Part shown: positions 50,271-58,289 of the stretch, piece after piece
Layout of the letters: every line of letters begins with the position of its first letter
Numbering within the stretch: position 1 is the stretch's first letter
Assembly (NCBI GenBank): GCA_017303635.1
Contig: JAFLCG010000007.1
Span: forward strand, 124,001 to 188,000
Origin: Anaerolineae bacterium
GTDB lineage: Bacteria > Chloroflexota > Anaerolineae > Aggregatilineales > Phototrophicaceae
Direction of reading: 5' to 3'
DNA: 64,000 bases
The notes under the pieces: generated by a model
What the model was told of the DNA's origin: nothing
Database searches by the model: none
What the model saw: the letters and a program-made list of their open reading frames with translations, nothing else
Position numbers and translations under genes: made by a program

Positions 50271-52337
50271 ATGAGCTTTCACGACGTTCGTGACCGCGTA
50301 AGTACTGTAGTGTTTGGTGAACGGCTGAAAACCGCCGAGATTTCTCACCAGACCGCATCGAATCCAATTGCATTGGCCGTTCTGGCGAGTGATGCCCTGT
50401 CATCAGTTGCCTATGCGACCGAGGAAATTCTGATCATTCTCAATACTGCCGCCCTAGGCGGTTTTGCACTGCTGGGATTTACTGGCAATGCGATCTCCAT
50501 TCCAATTGCCATCGCTATTTCCCTATTGATTGCCATCGTCACCATTTCCTACCGGCAGACGATTTTCTCAAATCCGGCAGGTGGTGGTGGCTATCGGGTT
50601 GCCAAAGAAAACCTGGGCGAAGAACTTGCACAGGTCACTGGCGCCGCGCTGCTGACTGACTACATTCTGACCGTGGCTGTGAGCATCAGCGCCGGTGTGG
50701 CGAACGTCATCAGTGTCGTACCCGACCTCGAACCGTTCCGGGTCGAACTGACGGTGGGCATCATCATCGTGATGACCATCATCAACATGCGGGGCGTCAA
50801 GGAAAGCGCAAGGCTCTTCTCTGTTCCCACCTACTTCTTCCTATTCACCATTGCCCTGACGCTGATCATCGGTTTCTACCGCATGTCCACCGGCACACTG
50901 GGTGTGGTCAGCGGTATCGAACCGATGCATACGGATGTGTTGGGGCCAATCACCCTGCTCCTGTTGCTGCGGGCATTTTCCTCAGGCTGCACAGCTCTGA
51001 CCGGCATTGAAGCGATCTCTAATGACACGCAGCTATTCAAGCAGCCGCGAGCCAAGAATGCTGCCAAAACGTTGGTTGCCATGAGCATAATCCTAATCAC
51101 CCTGTTCATGAGCATCACCATACTGGCGAACGCCGTCCAGGCTGTACCCTCACACGAGGAAACCATCATCAGTCAGGTGGCGCGGACAATCTATGGTTCA
51201 GAAGGGTTTGGCTATGGGATGTATGTGCTGACCATGGCCGGGGCTTTTGCCGTACTCTTCATGGCCGCCAATACTCCCTTTGCCGATTTTCCACAGTTGG
51301 CTGCCCTGGCCAGTGCGGATGGATTTCTCCCGCGCCAGCTCACGTATCGGGGCCGCCGACTGGTCTTTAGCTGGGGGGTAATGACCCTGGCTGCTTGTTC
51401 TATCCTCATTGTGATTGTGACTGGCGCGCTGGTCACGAACCTAATTCCCCTCTATGCCATTGGAGTCTTTCTGGGATTCACTATCAGTCAGGCGGGCATG
51501 ACCCGGCGCTTCTGGCGCTCTGGAAGACTCAAGCCAGGTGAATTCACCTGGGGGCTGGAAACCAAGATCGAATATGATCCGACATGGTGGATCAAACTCA
51601 TCGTCTCCGGCACGGGAGCCATCATCACTTTCGTGGTAATGATCGTATTCATCGTCACCAAGTTCACTCAGGGCGCCTGGGTTATCGTGATCCTGATACC
51701 GACATTGGTATGGGCGTTCTTCCGCATTCATCGTCACTATAAAGAAACAGCAGCCCGCCTGAAGCTGGAAGGCACTCCCACTTTTGCTCACCAGCCAAAG
51801 CTCTTTCATCCAGAGACAGATACCGTACTCGGGATTTACTTCTGTGACACGTGGTCGAACCTGGCCGTACGAGTAGTCAGCACCGTGCTGCGGCGTGGCT
51901 TGCCCCTGCAAATCGTCCACATCAATGTGAACCAAAAACGGGCAGATGCGTTCCTGAAGCGCAGCCAGGAAATAGCTGCGCTCAACGGATGGGATGAAGG
52001 CGTCTTCCGTGTGATCGAAGATCCCTATCGTGATCTTTATAAGAGTGTGGCGAATGTACTCAAAGGACTGCGAGAACAATATCCGCAGGTCTACTTTGAG
52101 GTCTATGTGGGCGCTTTGCGAACCCGCTTCCCCTACAGTCTGCTCCACATGTCTACCGACCGATTCCTGCGCGATGCACTAATCGATACGGAAGATGTGG
52201 CCTTAAACGTCAAACAGGTTGATCTCGACTCGATCCCCCTGCCGCCTGATTTCAAAGTCACTTTTGAACATGCGACCGATCATCATTTGTCTGATGAGGA
52301 ACATGCTCATCCACCGAGTGCCGCATCAGCCAATTAG
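50271..52337 (+). CDS. KimA-like potassium (APC-superfamily) transporter
   Basis: A 688-residue membrane protein. Around 12 transmembrane helices in the first 480 residues belong to the APC superfamily. ISHQTASNPIALAVLASDALSSVAYATEEIL, FSNPAGGGGYRVAKENLGEELAQVTGAALLTDYILTVAVSISAG and FSSGCTALTGIEAISNDTQLF match the KimA (YdaO) high-affinity K+ transporter group. A soluble C-terminal region of about 200 residues follows, as in KimA. Assignment to K+ import is a family inference, reinforced by the KdpD/KdpE-like genes alongside. No ydaO-type c-di-AMP riboswitch fits the 122-bp leader. Confidence 0.85.
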   Translation: MSFHDVRDRVSTVVFGERLKTAEISHQTASNPIALAVLASDALSSVAYATEEILIILNTAALGGFALLGFTGNAISIPIAIAISLLIAIVTISYRQTIFSNPAGGGGYRVAKENLGEELAQVTGAALLTDYILTVAVSISAGVANVISVVPDLEPFRVELTVGIIIVMTIINMRGVKESARLFSVPTYFFLFTIALTLIIGFYRMSTGTLGVVSGIEPMHTDVLGPITLLLLLRAFSSGCTALTGIEAISNDTQLFKQPRAKNAAKTLVAMSIILITLFMSITILANAVQAVPSHEETIISQVARTIYGSEGFGYGMYVLTMAGAFAVLFMAANTPFADFPQLAALASADGFLPRQLTYRGRRLVFSWGVMTLAACSILIVIVTGALVTNLIPLYAIGVFLGFTISQAGMTRRFWRSGRLKPGEFTWGLETKIEYDPTWWIKLIVSGTGAIITFVVMIVFIVTKFTQGAWVIVILIPTLVWAFFRIHRHYKETAARLKLEGTPTFAHQPKLFHPETDTVLGIYFCDTWSNLAVRVVSTVLRRGLPLQIVHINVNQKRADAFLKRSQEIAALNGWDEGVFRVIEDPYRDLYKSVANVLKGLREQYPQVYFEVYVGALRTRFPYSLLHMSTDRFLRDALIDTEDVALNVKQVDLDSIPLPPDFKVTFEHATDHHLSDEEHAHPPSAASAN

Positions 52338-52352
52338 AGGCTATTCCTGGCT

Positions 52353-52382
52353 ACAGGGCTTGAGCCCAGGCTCAAGCCCTGT
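52353..52382. terminator. Bidirectional terminator between convergent genes
   Basis: Stem ACAGGGCTTGAGCC / GGCTCAAGCCCTGT with a 2-nt loop, located between the transporter and the response regulator and touching the regulator's stop codon. Confidence 0.75.
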
Positions 52383-53080
52383 CATTCCTCCACCACGAAG
52401 CGATAACCAACTCCCGGCTCGTTGAGAATATAGCGGATATTCCGGGCCGGGTTCTCCCGCAGTTTTTTTCGTAGTTGATTGACGAATACTCGCACATAAT
52501 GATCCATATCCGCATACTCCGGTCCCCAGACGGCACTGAGAATAGCGCGGTGGGTCATCACCCTGCCCGGATGGGTAGCGAGCAGGCGCAGGAGTTCGTA
52601 CTCTTTTGGCGTCAGATGAATTTCTTCATCCTGGACCAGCACTTGCCTGTTGACCAGATCAATATATAGATCACCTGCTCGTACTTCGGCCCTGGTATTG
52701 GCCGCTGGTTCCATCACGACCCGCCGCAGAATGGCGATAATGCGTGCGTGTAGTTCTTCCAGGCCAAAAGGCTTGGTGAGGTAATCATCAGCGCCCGCCA
52801 TCAAAGCAGCCACCTTGGTCTTTTCCTCATCATGGACCGACAGCATGATGATCGGCACCTTCGACCACTCCCGAATACGGCGGCATACCTCAAGGCCGTC
52901 CGGCGGCGTACCTAGCGATATATCCAGCACAATGACATCCAGTGGCTGCTGGGCTGTCAGTGTCATCGCTTCCACACCATGGGAAGCGGTCACGACTTCA
53001 TAACCATGCCCTTCCAAACCAATCTTGAGCTGCTTCCGAATTTGGGGTTCATCATCAACCACCAGCAACTTGCGTTTCAA
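52382..53080 (-). CDS. KdpE-like OmpR-family response regulator
   Basis: A 232-residue regulator. Its receiver domain has VVDDE (Asp9, Asp10), phospho-acceptor Asp53 (IVLDISLG) and the YLTKPFG lysine. A winged-helix DNA-binding domain follows, with HLTPKEYELLRLLATHPGRVMTHRAILSAVWGPEY and DHYVRVFVNQLRKKLRENP. The starting codon is TTG, with AGGAG 11 nt upstream, and the gene overlaps the kinase by 26 nt. The C-terminal domain closely matches KdpE in motif spacing, so K+-related regulation is likely. Confidence 0.92.
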   Translation of the reverse strand: MKRKLLVVDDEPQIRKQLKIGLEGHGYEVVTASHGVEAMTLTAQQPLDVIVLDISLGTPPDGLEVCRRIREWSKVPIIMLSVHDEEKTKVAALMAGADDYLTKPFGLEELHARIIAILRRVVMEPAANTRAEVRAGDLYIDLVNRQVLVQDEEIHLTPKEYELLRLLATHPGRVMTHRAILSAVWGPEYADMDHYVRVFVNQLRKKLRENPARNIRYILNEPGVGYRFVVEE

Positions 53081-54476
53081 GGTGTATCTGCTCCTTCAGG
53101 GGAAGCGCAATGACAAAGGTCGCGCCACCACCCGGTGTATCTTCAACCCATAGTTCTCCATGATGCGCTTCCACAATCCCTTTGGCTATCGGCATTCCCA
53201 ATCCGATGCGTCCCTCTTTGCCCCGAAAAAAAGGCTCCATCATGCGGGCTTTGGTTTCAAAATCGATGGTTTCCCCGTGATTGATGATGCGAAGTACAGC
53301 CTGTTTGCCCTTTACCGCACCTTCAAGCTGCACCTTTTGCGATAGTGGTTCATAGCGCAGAGCGTTCTGTACCAGATTGGTCAGCGCTTGTAAGATCAGC
53401 CCATAGTCAAACTCAACCAGGGGCAGGTCATCCGGGAAGTTCAGTTCCAGCCTTTCCTGATGGGTCAAGTGCCAGGCTCTGGCCGCCACATCACCGGCAA
53501 CTTCTTCAAAGGAATTCAGACTCAGATTGAGTTGCAAGGCTCCTGCTTGCAGGCGGGACATATCCAGCAGGTTGCCTACTAACCGATCCAACTGATCGGA
53601 TTCGCTCTCAATGGTTTCAGTCAATTCAGTACGTTCATCACGGGAAAGAGTATCCCCAAATTTACGGAGGTTACTGGCTGAACTTTTGATGATCGTAATC
53701 GGTGTGCGAAGGTCATGGGATACAGCATGAAGCAGGGCTGTCTTGAGTCGATCGGCATCTTCAAACTGCTGGCTCTTACGGGCGCGCTCAGTCAGGTCGA
53801 TCCGTTGCAGTGCCATCGCCGCCTGTGCTACACAGGTACCCAACAAATCCCGTTGGGATGGTTCCAGCGGGATATTAAAAGAAACCCGCAGCGTGCCGTA
53901 TATCTGCTCACTCGCCTGCAGCAGCAGATAGTGGTTATGGCTCTCTGGCTGCTGAAGAGGGTTTTCGCGCGGCAGCACATCCACTTGCTGTGCTCCAAAA
54001 TAAACCTTTATGGTTTGAGTGAGCACATCCAGAATTTGCTCGCGGGTGGTTAACTGATTCAATGTGCGGGTCAGGCGGTAAAGCAGTTCCTGTTCGCGGG
54101 CACGCTGGCGGGCGATTTCGGCCTGTTGACGCGAATAGGCTCCCAGCCGTCCCGCAATCCCTGCGACCACCATAAATACAAACAGATCCAACACTTCCCG
54201 CGAATCGGCCACCCAGAGCGTATAAAAAGGTGGCACAAAGAAGTAATTAATCGAAAAAAAGCTGGCAAAGGTCGTCACCAGCGCAGGTGCAGTCCCCTGT
54301 GTGACAGCGATCAACACCACCAGCAGCAAGAAAACCATGGTGATGTTTGCCAATGTGAGGGTCTCGCGCATGGGCAGCATCAAGAGCGTTGCTGCTACTA
54401 CGCTGATCAGTGCAATCAGATGTGCTCGCCAGGCAATTCGGTTCACAAGCAGAAGCCTCGATCTTCGGGTAATCAT
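53055..54476 (-). CDS. KdpD-like sensor histidine kinase lacking N-terminal and Usp domains
   Basis: A 473-residue kinase. It starts with a four-helix DUF4118 membrane domain (about 15-125, LIALISVVAATLLMLP and SFFSINYFFVPPFYTLWV), then a GAF-like domain (about 145-225). The HisKA H-box is LLHAVSHDLRTPITIIKSSASNL. The ATPase domain shows NLVQNALRY and the GRIGLGMPIAKGIVEAHHGEL G-box. KdpD proteins are normally near 900 residues because of a KdpD domain and a Usp domain in front; both are absent here. TTGATAC repeats lie 45 bp upstream. Confidence 0.92.
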   Translation of the reverse strand: MITRRSRLLLVNRIAWRAHLIALISVVAATLLMLPMRETLTLANITMVFLLLVVLIAVTQGTAPALVTTFASFFSINYFFVPPFYTLWVADSREVLDLFVFMVVAGIAGRLGAYSRQQAEIARQRAREQELLYRLTRTLNQLTTREQILDVLTQTIKVYFGAQQVDVLPRENPLQQPESHNHYLLLQASEQIYGTLRVSFNIPLEPSQRDLLGTCVAQAAMALQRIDLTERARKSQQFEDADRLKTALLHAVSHDLRTPITIIKSSASNLRKFGDTLSRDERTELTETIESESDQLDRLVGNLLDMSRLQAGALQLNLSLNSFEEVAGDVAARAWHLTHQERLELNFPDDLPLVEFDYGLILQALTNLVQNALRYEPLSQKVQLEGAVKGKQAVLRIINHGETIDFETKARMMEPFFRGKEGRIGLGMPIAKGIVEAHHGELWVEDTPGGGATFVIALPLKEQIHLETQVAGG

Positions 54477-54518
54477 CCCTCAAGAGATTCTACCCTGATT
54501 GCTGCTTCAATTGGGGAT

Positions 54519-54538
54519 TCTTGATACTTTCCTGATAC
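54519..54538 (-). promoter_or_regulatory. TTGATAC operator candidate upstream of the kinase gene
   Basis: TTGATACTTTCCTGATAC (54521-54538) has two TGATAC half-sites with an 11-bp period, typical of tandem OmpR/KdpE-type binding sites. The first 15 bp from 54519 equal 50163-50177. Confidence 0.6.
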
Positions 54539-54565
54539 GCTTGCCCTTTTTTTGATGGATGAAGC

Positions 54566-55573
54566 CTAATCTGGGACGCTATTCGGATCAATCACATACT
54601 GCCACCAGTTCCAGGCAATCCCACGAGTCTCACCCATAATATGGGGGAAGCGCGCAAACCACCACTTGTGATGGGCGCGAATATCACCATGTCCCCAATC
54701 CGCACAAGTGACTGTGCGCGGCTCGCCCTGTAGATCCGGAAAATTCAGCCAGGTATCGCAGCGTGAGGGTACCGGACGCGGATTTCCCCAGTCATAGTCC
54801 TTCAAGCTATTGGGGGCAAAGTGGACATTGCCCACTTCGGCCTGGCCCGGATATTTCTTATCATAACGGGTGAACTTCTCAAACAGATTCGATTCCCCGT
54901 GAGTGTGCTCGAAAACCTTGTATAGGATGGACTCGGCACGGTGGCCGAGGTCTTCCAGCATTTCCCCCACGCCGCGCTCGAAGTTGAAGCCCATGATGAC
55001 GAACTTACGTGAACAATGTTGGGTACCATTCAGAGGTGGTGCATTACACCAAAAGGCTCCTGGGCCAGCCATAATCGACTCCCAGTAGCCGCCATAGGGA
55101 TGCCCAAATAGCCACACTTCATCAATCTCGCCGCTGCTCACCCGCTCAATCATCTGGAACTCGCGCACCAGTTCGTGATAGTCCACACCATCTGGTTCAT
55201 GGAATTTACGCTGCCGCCAGGCTTCCAAATAGCTCGCCTCGGTATAGCGGAAGCCATCCCGCTTCAGCGGGTAGCCATCCACCACCAGCCGGTCTACCAC
55301 CTCGTAGTTGGCGTAGCCGTAGCTGACCTCCCGAATATCATTGATGTACTCCTGGGCAAGCCAATCCGGATCTTGCCAGCGGAAATATTCTTTCAGAGTT
55401 TTCCCGCCCTGCGTCCGTAATACCGGATTGTGGGTAATCATCAACACCTTGCGATGGATGGGCGGCGGCAATTGGGCGGGGGCACCGGTTGGCACAGGCA
55501 GCGCTCCCCGGTTCAGGGGATGATCAGCATCGAAGCCGAACAGGTCTTCGATGACACGGCGGAGATAGTCCAT
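54566..55573 (-). CDS. Conserved-looking protein of unknown function
   Basis: A 335-residue soluble protein. It begins MDYLRRVIEDLFGFDADHPLNRG and contains KVLMITHNPVLRTQGGKTLKEYF, EVWLFGHPYGGYWESIMAGPGAFWCNAPP and DWGHGDIRAHHKWWFARFPH. Abundant Trp, His and Asp in short conserved-looking blocks suggest an enzyme, perhaps metal-dependent, but I cannot place the family. It starts 3 nt after the HAD gene stop and ends the minus-strand run from dus. Confidence 0.7.
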   Translation of the reverse strand: MDYLRRVIEDLFGFDADHPLNRGALPVPTGAPAQLPPPIHRKVLMITHNPVLRTQGGKTLKEYFRWQDPDWLAQEYINDIREVSYGYANYEVVDRLVVDGYPLKRDGFRYTEASYLEAWRQRKFHEPDGVDYHELVREFQMIERVSSGEIDEVWLFGHPYGGYWESIMAGPGAFWCNAPPLNGTQHCSRKFVIMGFNFERGVGEMLEDLGHRAESILYKVFEHTHGESNLFEKFTRYDKKYPGQAEVGNVHFAPNSLKDYDWGNPRPVPSRCDTWLNFPDLQGEPRTVTCADWGHGDIRAHHKWWFARFPHIMGETRGIAWNWWQYVIDPNSVPD

Positions 55574-55576
55574 CGG

Positions 55577-56236
55577 CTACCCAACAATCTCATCCACCAG
55601 TTTGAGCGAGAAATCTTCCAGCGAGAAAATCTGGCGATCCGCCATCTGCACAATCTCTGGCATGAGCGGGAAGCCCGGGCTGGGCGCAGCAATCGCGTAC
55701 ATCCCAGCCGCCTTGAGCGACCGTATCCCATTGGCCGAATCTTCGATGCCCAGCGCTCGCTTCGAGTCCACGCCTAACCGAGCGCAGGCCGCCAGATAAA
55801 TATCCGGTGCGGGCTTGCCGTGGGGAATATCGTCACCGTAGACGATCACTTCAAATATGCGGTTGAGGCCAGTCAACTCCATCACCCGTTCGATGACCAC
55901 CGTCGGGGAGCCAGAGGCTAACCCCACCCGATAGCGAGTCGCTGCCAATCGGACTGCTTCCAAGGCACCGGGTCTGACCGGAAGATGCTGCTCATAGTGG
56001 GCAATGATGCGGCGCTTCATATCTGCGATGATCTCATCGACCGTCATAGCAACTGCCAGCCGTTCCTGCATGAGCGCCGCCCAACTGGTGGTCGCCCGCC
56101 CCATAGCCTGCCGTTGGTCGGCTTCCGTCCATTCCTTACCGTGATCGCGGGCGAACTCCTGCCGGGACTGATACCAGTACGGCTCCGAGTCCACCAATAC
56201 CCCTTCCATATCGAACAGGATGGCATCGATTGGCAT
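55577..56236 (-). CDS. HAD-superfamily phosphatase/phosphomutase-like protein
   Basis: A 219-residue protein from ATG 56236, which has GAGGG six bases upstream. Motif I reads FDMEGVLVDSEPYW. The nucleophile Asp is present but the usual second Asp of DxD is Glu. Motif II is LASGSPTVV and motif IV GDDIPHGKPAPDIYL with GIEDSANGIRSLKAAGM. The cap size fits the beta-phosphoglucomutase-like group. The upstream gene YbaK ends one base before this start, so they are tightly coupled. Confidence 0.88.
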   Translation of the reverse strand: MPIDAILFDMEGVLVDSEPYWYQSRQEFARDHGKEWTEADQRQAMGRATTSWAALMQERLAVAMTVDEIIADMKRRIIAHYEQHLPVRPGALEAVRLAATRYRVGLASGSPTVVIERVMELTGLNRIFEVIVYGDDIPHGKPAPDIYLAACARLGVDSKRALGIEDSANGIRSLKAAGMYAIAAPSPGFPLMPEIVQMADRQIFSLEDFSLKLVDEIVG

Positions 56237-56237
56237 G

Positions 56238-56726
56238 TTAGCCCTCATTTTTCTCAGTCGTGATCTCGGCTAAACGCGCTTTGAGGACCCGAATCAGGGC
56301 CGGGGCTGGGACGCGCAAATCCAGCCCCCGCTGTCCGGCGCTCACCAGAATCGTTTCCAATTCTGCCGCCGGTTGATCGAGATAGACCGGCCAATTCTTC
56401 TGTGTCAGCGCCAGCGCACTGATCCCGCCCACCTTGAGGCCAGTCAGGCGCTCAGCATCGGCATGTGCCGCCATCGTCACTTTCTTGTGACCGCTGGCTG
56501 CGGCCAGCTTTTTTAAGTCCAGGTGTCGATCTGCCGCGATGATCGCCAGCAGCGGTTTGCCACCGTCTGCCGGTTCGACCACCAGTGTCTTGTAGACCAT
56601 GTGCGCCGGAATCCCCAGTATTCCGGCGATGGCTTCGGCATCGCGCTCGGTATCGGGGAACTCGACCACCTCATAGGGGATTTTGTGGGTTTCCAGCAGC
56701 CGCATGGAATTGAGCTTCTGCGCCAC
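56238..56726 (-). CDS. ybaK: YbaK/EbsC-type Cys-tRNA(Pro) deacylase
   Basis: A 162-residue free-standing trans-editing enzyme. LETHKIPYEVVEFPDTERDAEAIAGILGIPAHMVYKTLVVE carries the conserved Lys of the family. IIAADRHLDLKKLAAASGHKKVTMA and GLKVGGISALALTQKNWPVYLDQ complete the YbaK/ProX fold. It hydrolyses Cys mischarged on tRNA(Pro), complementing the short ProRS encoded at 43301. It starts 4 nt after galM. Confidence 0.93.
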   Translation of the reverse strand: MAQKLNSMRLLETHKIPYEVVEFPDTERDAEAIAGILGIPAHMVYKTLVVEPADGGKPLLAIIAADRHLDLKKLAAASGHKKVTMAAHADAERLTGLKVGGISALALTQKNWPVYLDQPAAELETILVSAGQRGLDLRVPAPALIRVLKARLAEITTEKNEG

Positions 56727-56730
56727 TCGG

Positions 56731-57636
56731 CTATCCTTCCGCTGTCAGTCGTACCACACCGCTACGCGACTCACCCGGTTGCAGCACCAACACACCGTGA
56801 CCGGGAATTCCCTCAGCATACAGATTGAAGCCGTCGCTGGCGTTGGTCATCGGCTCGACTGCGACCGAGGGCTCGCCGGGAGGAGTATAGACCAGCACAT
56901 GCTCAAAGAGCGGATCTGCTGTCATCGTAAAACCGACTCCTGCTGCTGGATAGCGCATGTGCCCCGCCACCGCGCTCGTCCGTCCACTCAACAGATGATT
57001 GATCGGCTCCGGCCCAACCAGACGCGGCTGACGAAAATCGACCAGCGGCTGCACCGGCACGGGCTTGGCAGCCGCCATATAGTTGACCAATTCAAACTGT
57101 GTTTCACAGGGGACCGTGAGCAGCGGTTCATCGCTGGACTGGCGCACAAAATAGGGGTGATGTCCAAATCCGGCGGGCATGGGGTGGCTATCCACGTTCT
57201 TGAGTCCCAGTGTCCAAATGAAGTCCGCCCCATCCAACACATAGGATGCTTCGGCTTCAAAGGCAAACGGCCAATTCATATCCGGGTAATCCGCCGAGCG
57301 CAGACTCAGGTCAATATGCTCACTCGATTGCGAGTCGACCTTCCAGGCCCGCCCACGCACATCCCCATGCCGGGCAGTACCGTCATCTTTGGTGATCTGC
57401 AGTTGCCAGGTCTGACCATCGAAGCGCAGCAGCCCATCCTTGATGCGGTTGCACCAGGGCAGCATGATGAAGCTGGCGCATTTGCCAGAACTCCCGTAAT
57501 CGGCTTCCGATGTCGGGCGCATCACATCGATCCATACCCCGTCCTTCAGCACCCGTCCAAAGGCGATCGACGCCCCAGTGCCGGGCAATATTCCCACCTG
57601 CCAGTATGCATTTTGAAGAGTTACTAAATCAGCCAT
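56731..57636 (-). CDS. Aldose 1-epimerase-like protein
   Basis: A 301-residue protein of the galactose-mutarotase fold. The start is chosen at the third of three consecutive ATGs (57636), where GAGG is six bases away. It shows FIMLPWCNRIKDG (conserved substrate-binding Asn/Arg pair), PAGFGHHPYFVRQ with the catalytic-type His, and PGEPSVAVEPMTNASDGFN near the acidic end residue. It interconverts alpha and beta anomers of an aldose or sugar phosphate. It overlaps the hepT end by 8 nt. Confidence 0.9.
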   Translation of the reverse strand: MADLVTLQNAYWQVGILPGTGASIAFGRVLKDGVWIDVMRPTSEADYGSSGKCASFIMLPWCNRIKDGLLRFDGQTWQLQITKDDGTARHGDVRGRAWKVDSQSSEHIDLSLRSADYPDMNWPFAFEAEASYVLDGADFIWTLGLKNVDSHPMPAGFGHHPYFVRQSSDEPLLTVPCETQFELVNYMAAAKPVPVQPLVDFRQPRLVGPEPINHLLSGRTSAVAGHMRYPAAGVGFTMTADPLFEHVLVYTPPGEPSVAVEPMTNASDGFNLYAEGIPGHGVLVLQPGESRSGVVRLTAEG

Positions 57637-57979
57637 CATCATCCTCTGGCATCGCTTTCAAGATAGAGTCAATCTGCTGACGAAACGGTGGCAGGCTTTG
57701 CACAATCGTCTTCCAAACTTCATCCAGTGTAACGCTCAGATAACCATGACTGAGAACATCCCGAAAACCAGCGATCAGTTTCCATGGAACTTCTGGGTGC
57801 ACCTGCCTCAATCCAGATGAAATATCCTTCACCGCTTGCCCGATAACCTCAAAATTACGGATAACCGCGTCTTGTATTAGCAATGAGTTCTTGAAAGCAG
57901 ATTCGCCATCCACCACAAACTCATTGATGCGCCGGATGCGTTCTTAAATTTCAAGCAGATACACACGATCATCTTTCAT
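57629..57979 (-). pseudogene. HepT-like HEPN toxin gene with in-frame stop at codon 12
   Basis: The frame from ATG 57979 reads MKDDRVYLLEI, then TAA (57944-57946), then ERIRRINEFVVDGESAF without interruption to 57629. Full length would be 116 codons plus stop. The TAA replaces what is probably CAA, a single-base change. The RDVLSHGY motif (Rx4HxY, the HEPN RNase site) is intact downstream, and a GTG at 57916 could restart a 95-residue product. The ATG still overlaps the mntA stop (ATGA), proving that codon was the true start. Likely an inactivated toxin. Confidence 0.85.
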
Positions 57980-58266
57980 AGCGGAACAGCCTCTTGCAAA
58001 ACCTTTTTCCGTAAGGTTCCCCCCAAGCCAGTTTCGACTACTACATCCACCTTCCGGCCCAGTAATTCAGCGAGGTCTTGCATAAATCCCACATGCTCCA
58101 AGAGAGTCCACTGGGTATTGAGATCCACCAGCAAATCAATGTCACTGGTCAAGCTGGCTTCACCACGCGCGACCGACCCAAAAATGCGAATATTCTTCAC
58201 CCCGTACTGATCGGCGATCTGAAGAATTTGGTTGCGCTGTTCATCAAGTTGCTCTCGAATATCCAT
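57976..58266 (-). CDS. MntA-like minimal nucleotidyltransferase (antitoxin)
   Basis: A 96-residue protein from ATG 58266, which has GGGGAGGG upstream; the longer frame to 58344 overlaps dus and lacks support. The MNT fold signature GSVARGEASLTSDIDLLVDL supplies the GSx10DxD metal-binding site, and GRKVDVVVETGLGG the third acidic residue. In MntA/HepT systems this enzyme AMPylates HepT to block its RNase activity. Here its partner carries a nonsense codon, so it may be a lone antitoxin. Confidence 0.9.
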   Translation of the reverse strand: MDIREQLDEQRNQILQIADQYGVKNIRIFGSVARGEASLTSDIDLLVDLNTQWTLLEHVGFMQDLAELLGRKVDVVVETGLGGTLRKKVLQEAVPL

Positions 58267-58289
58267 CTGCGCCCTCCCCATCTGACCAC

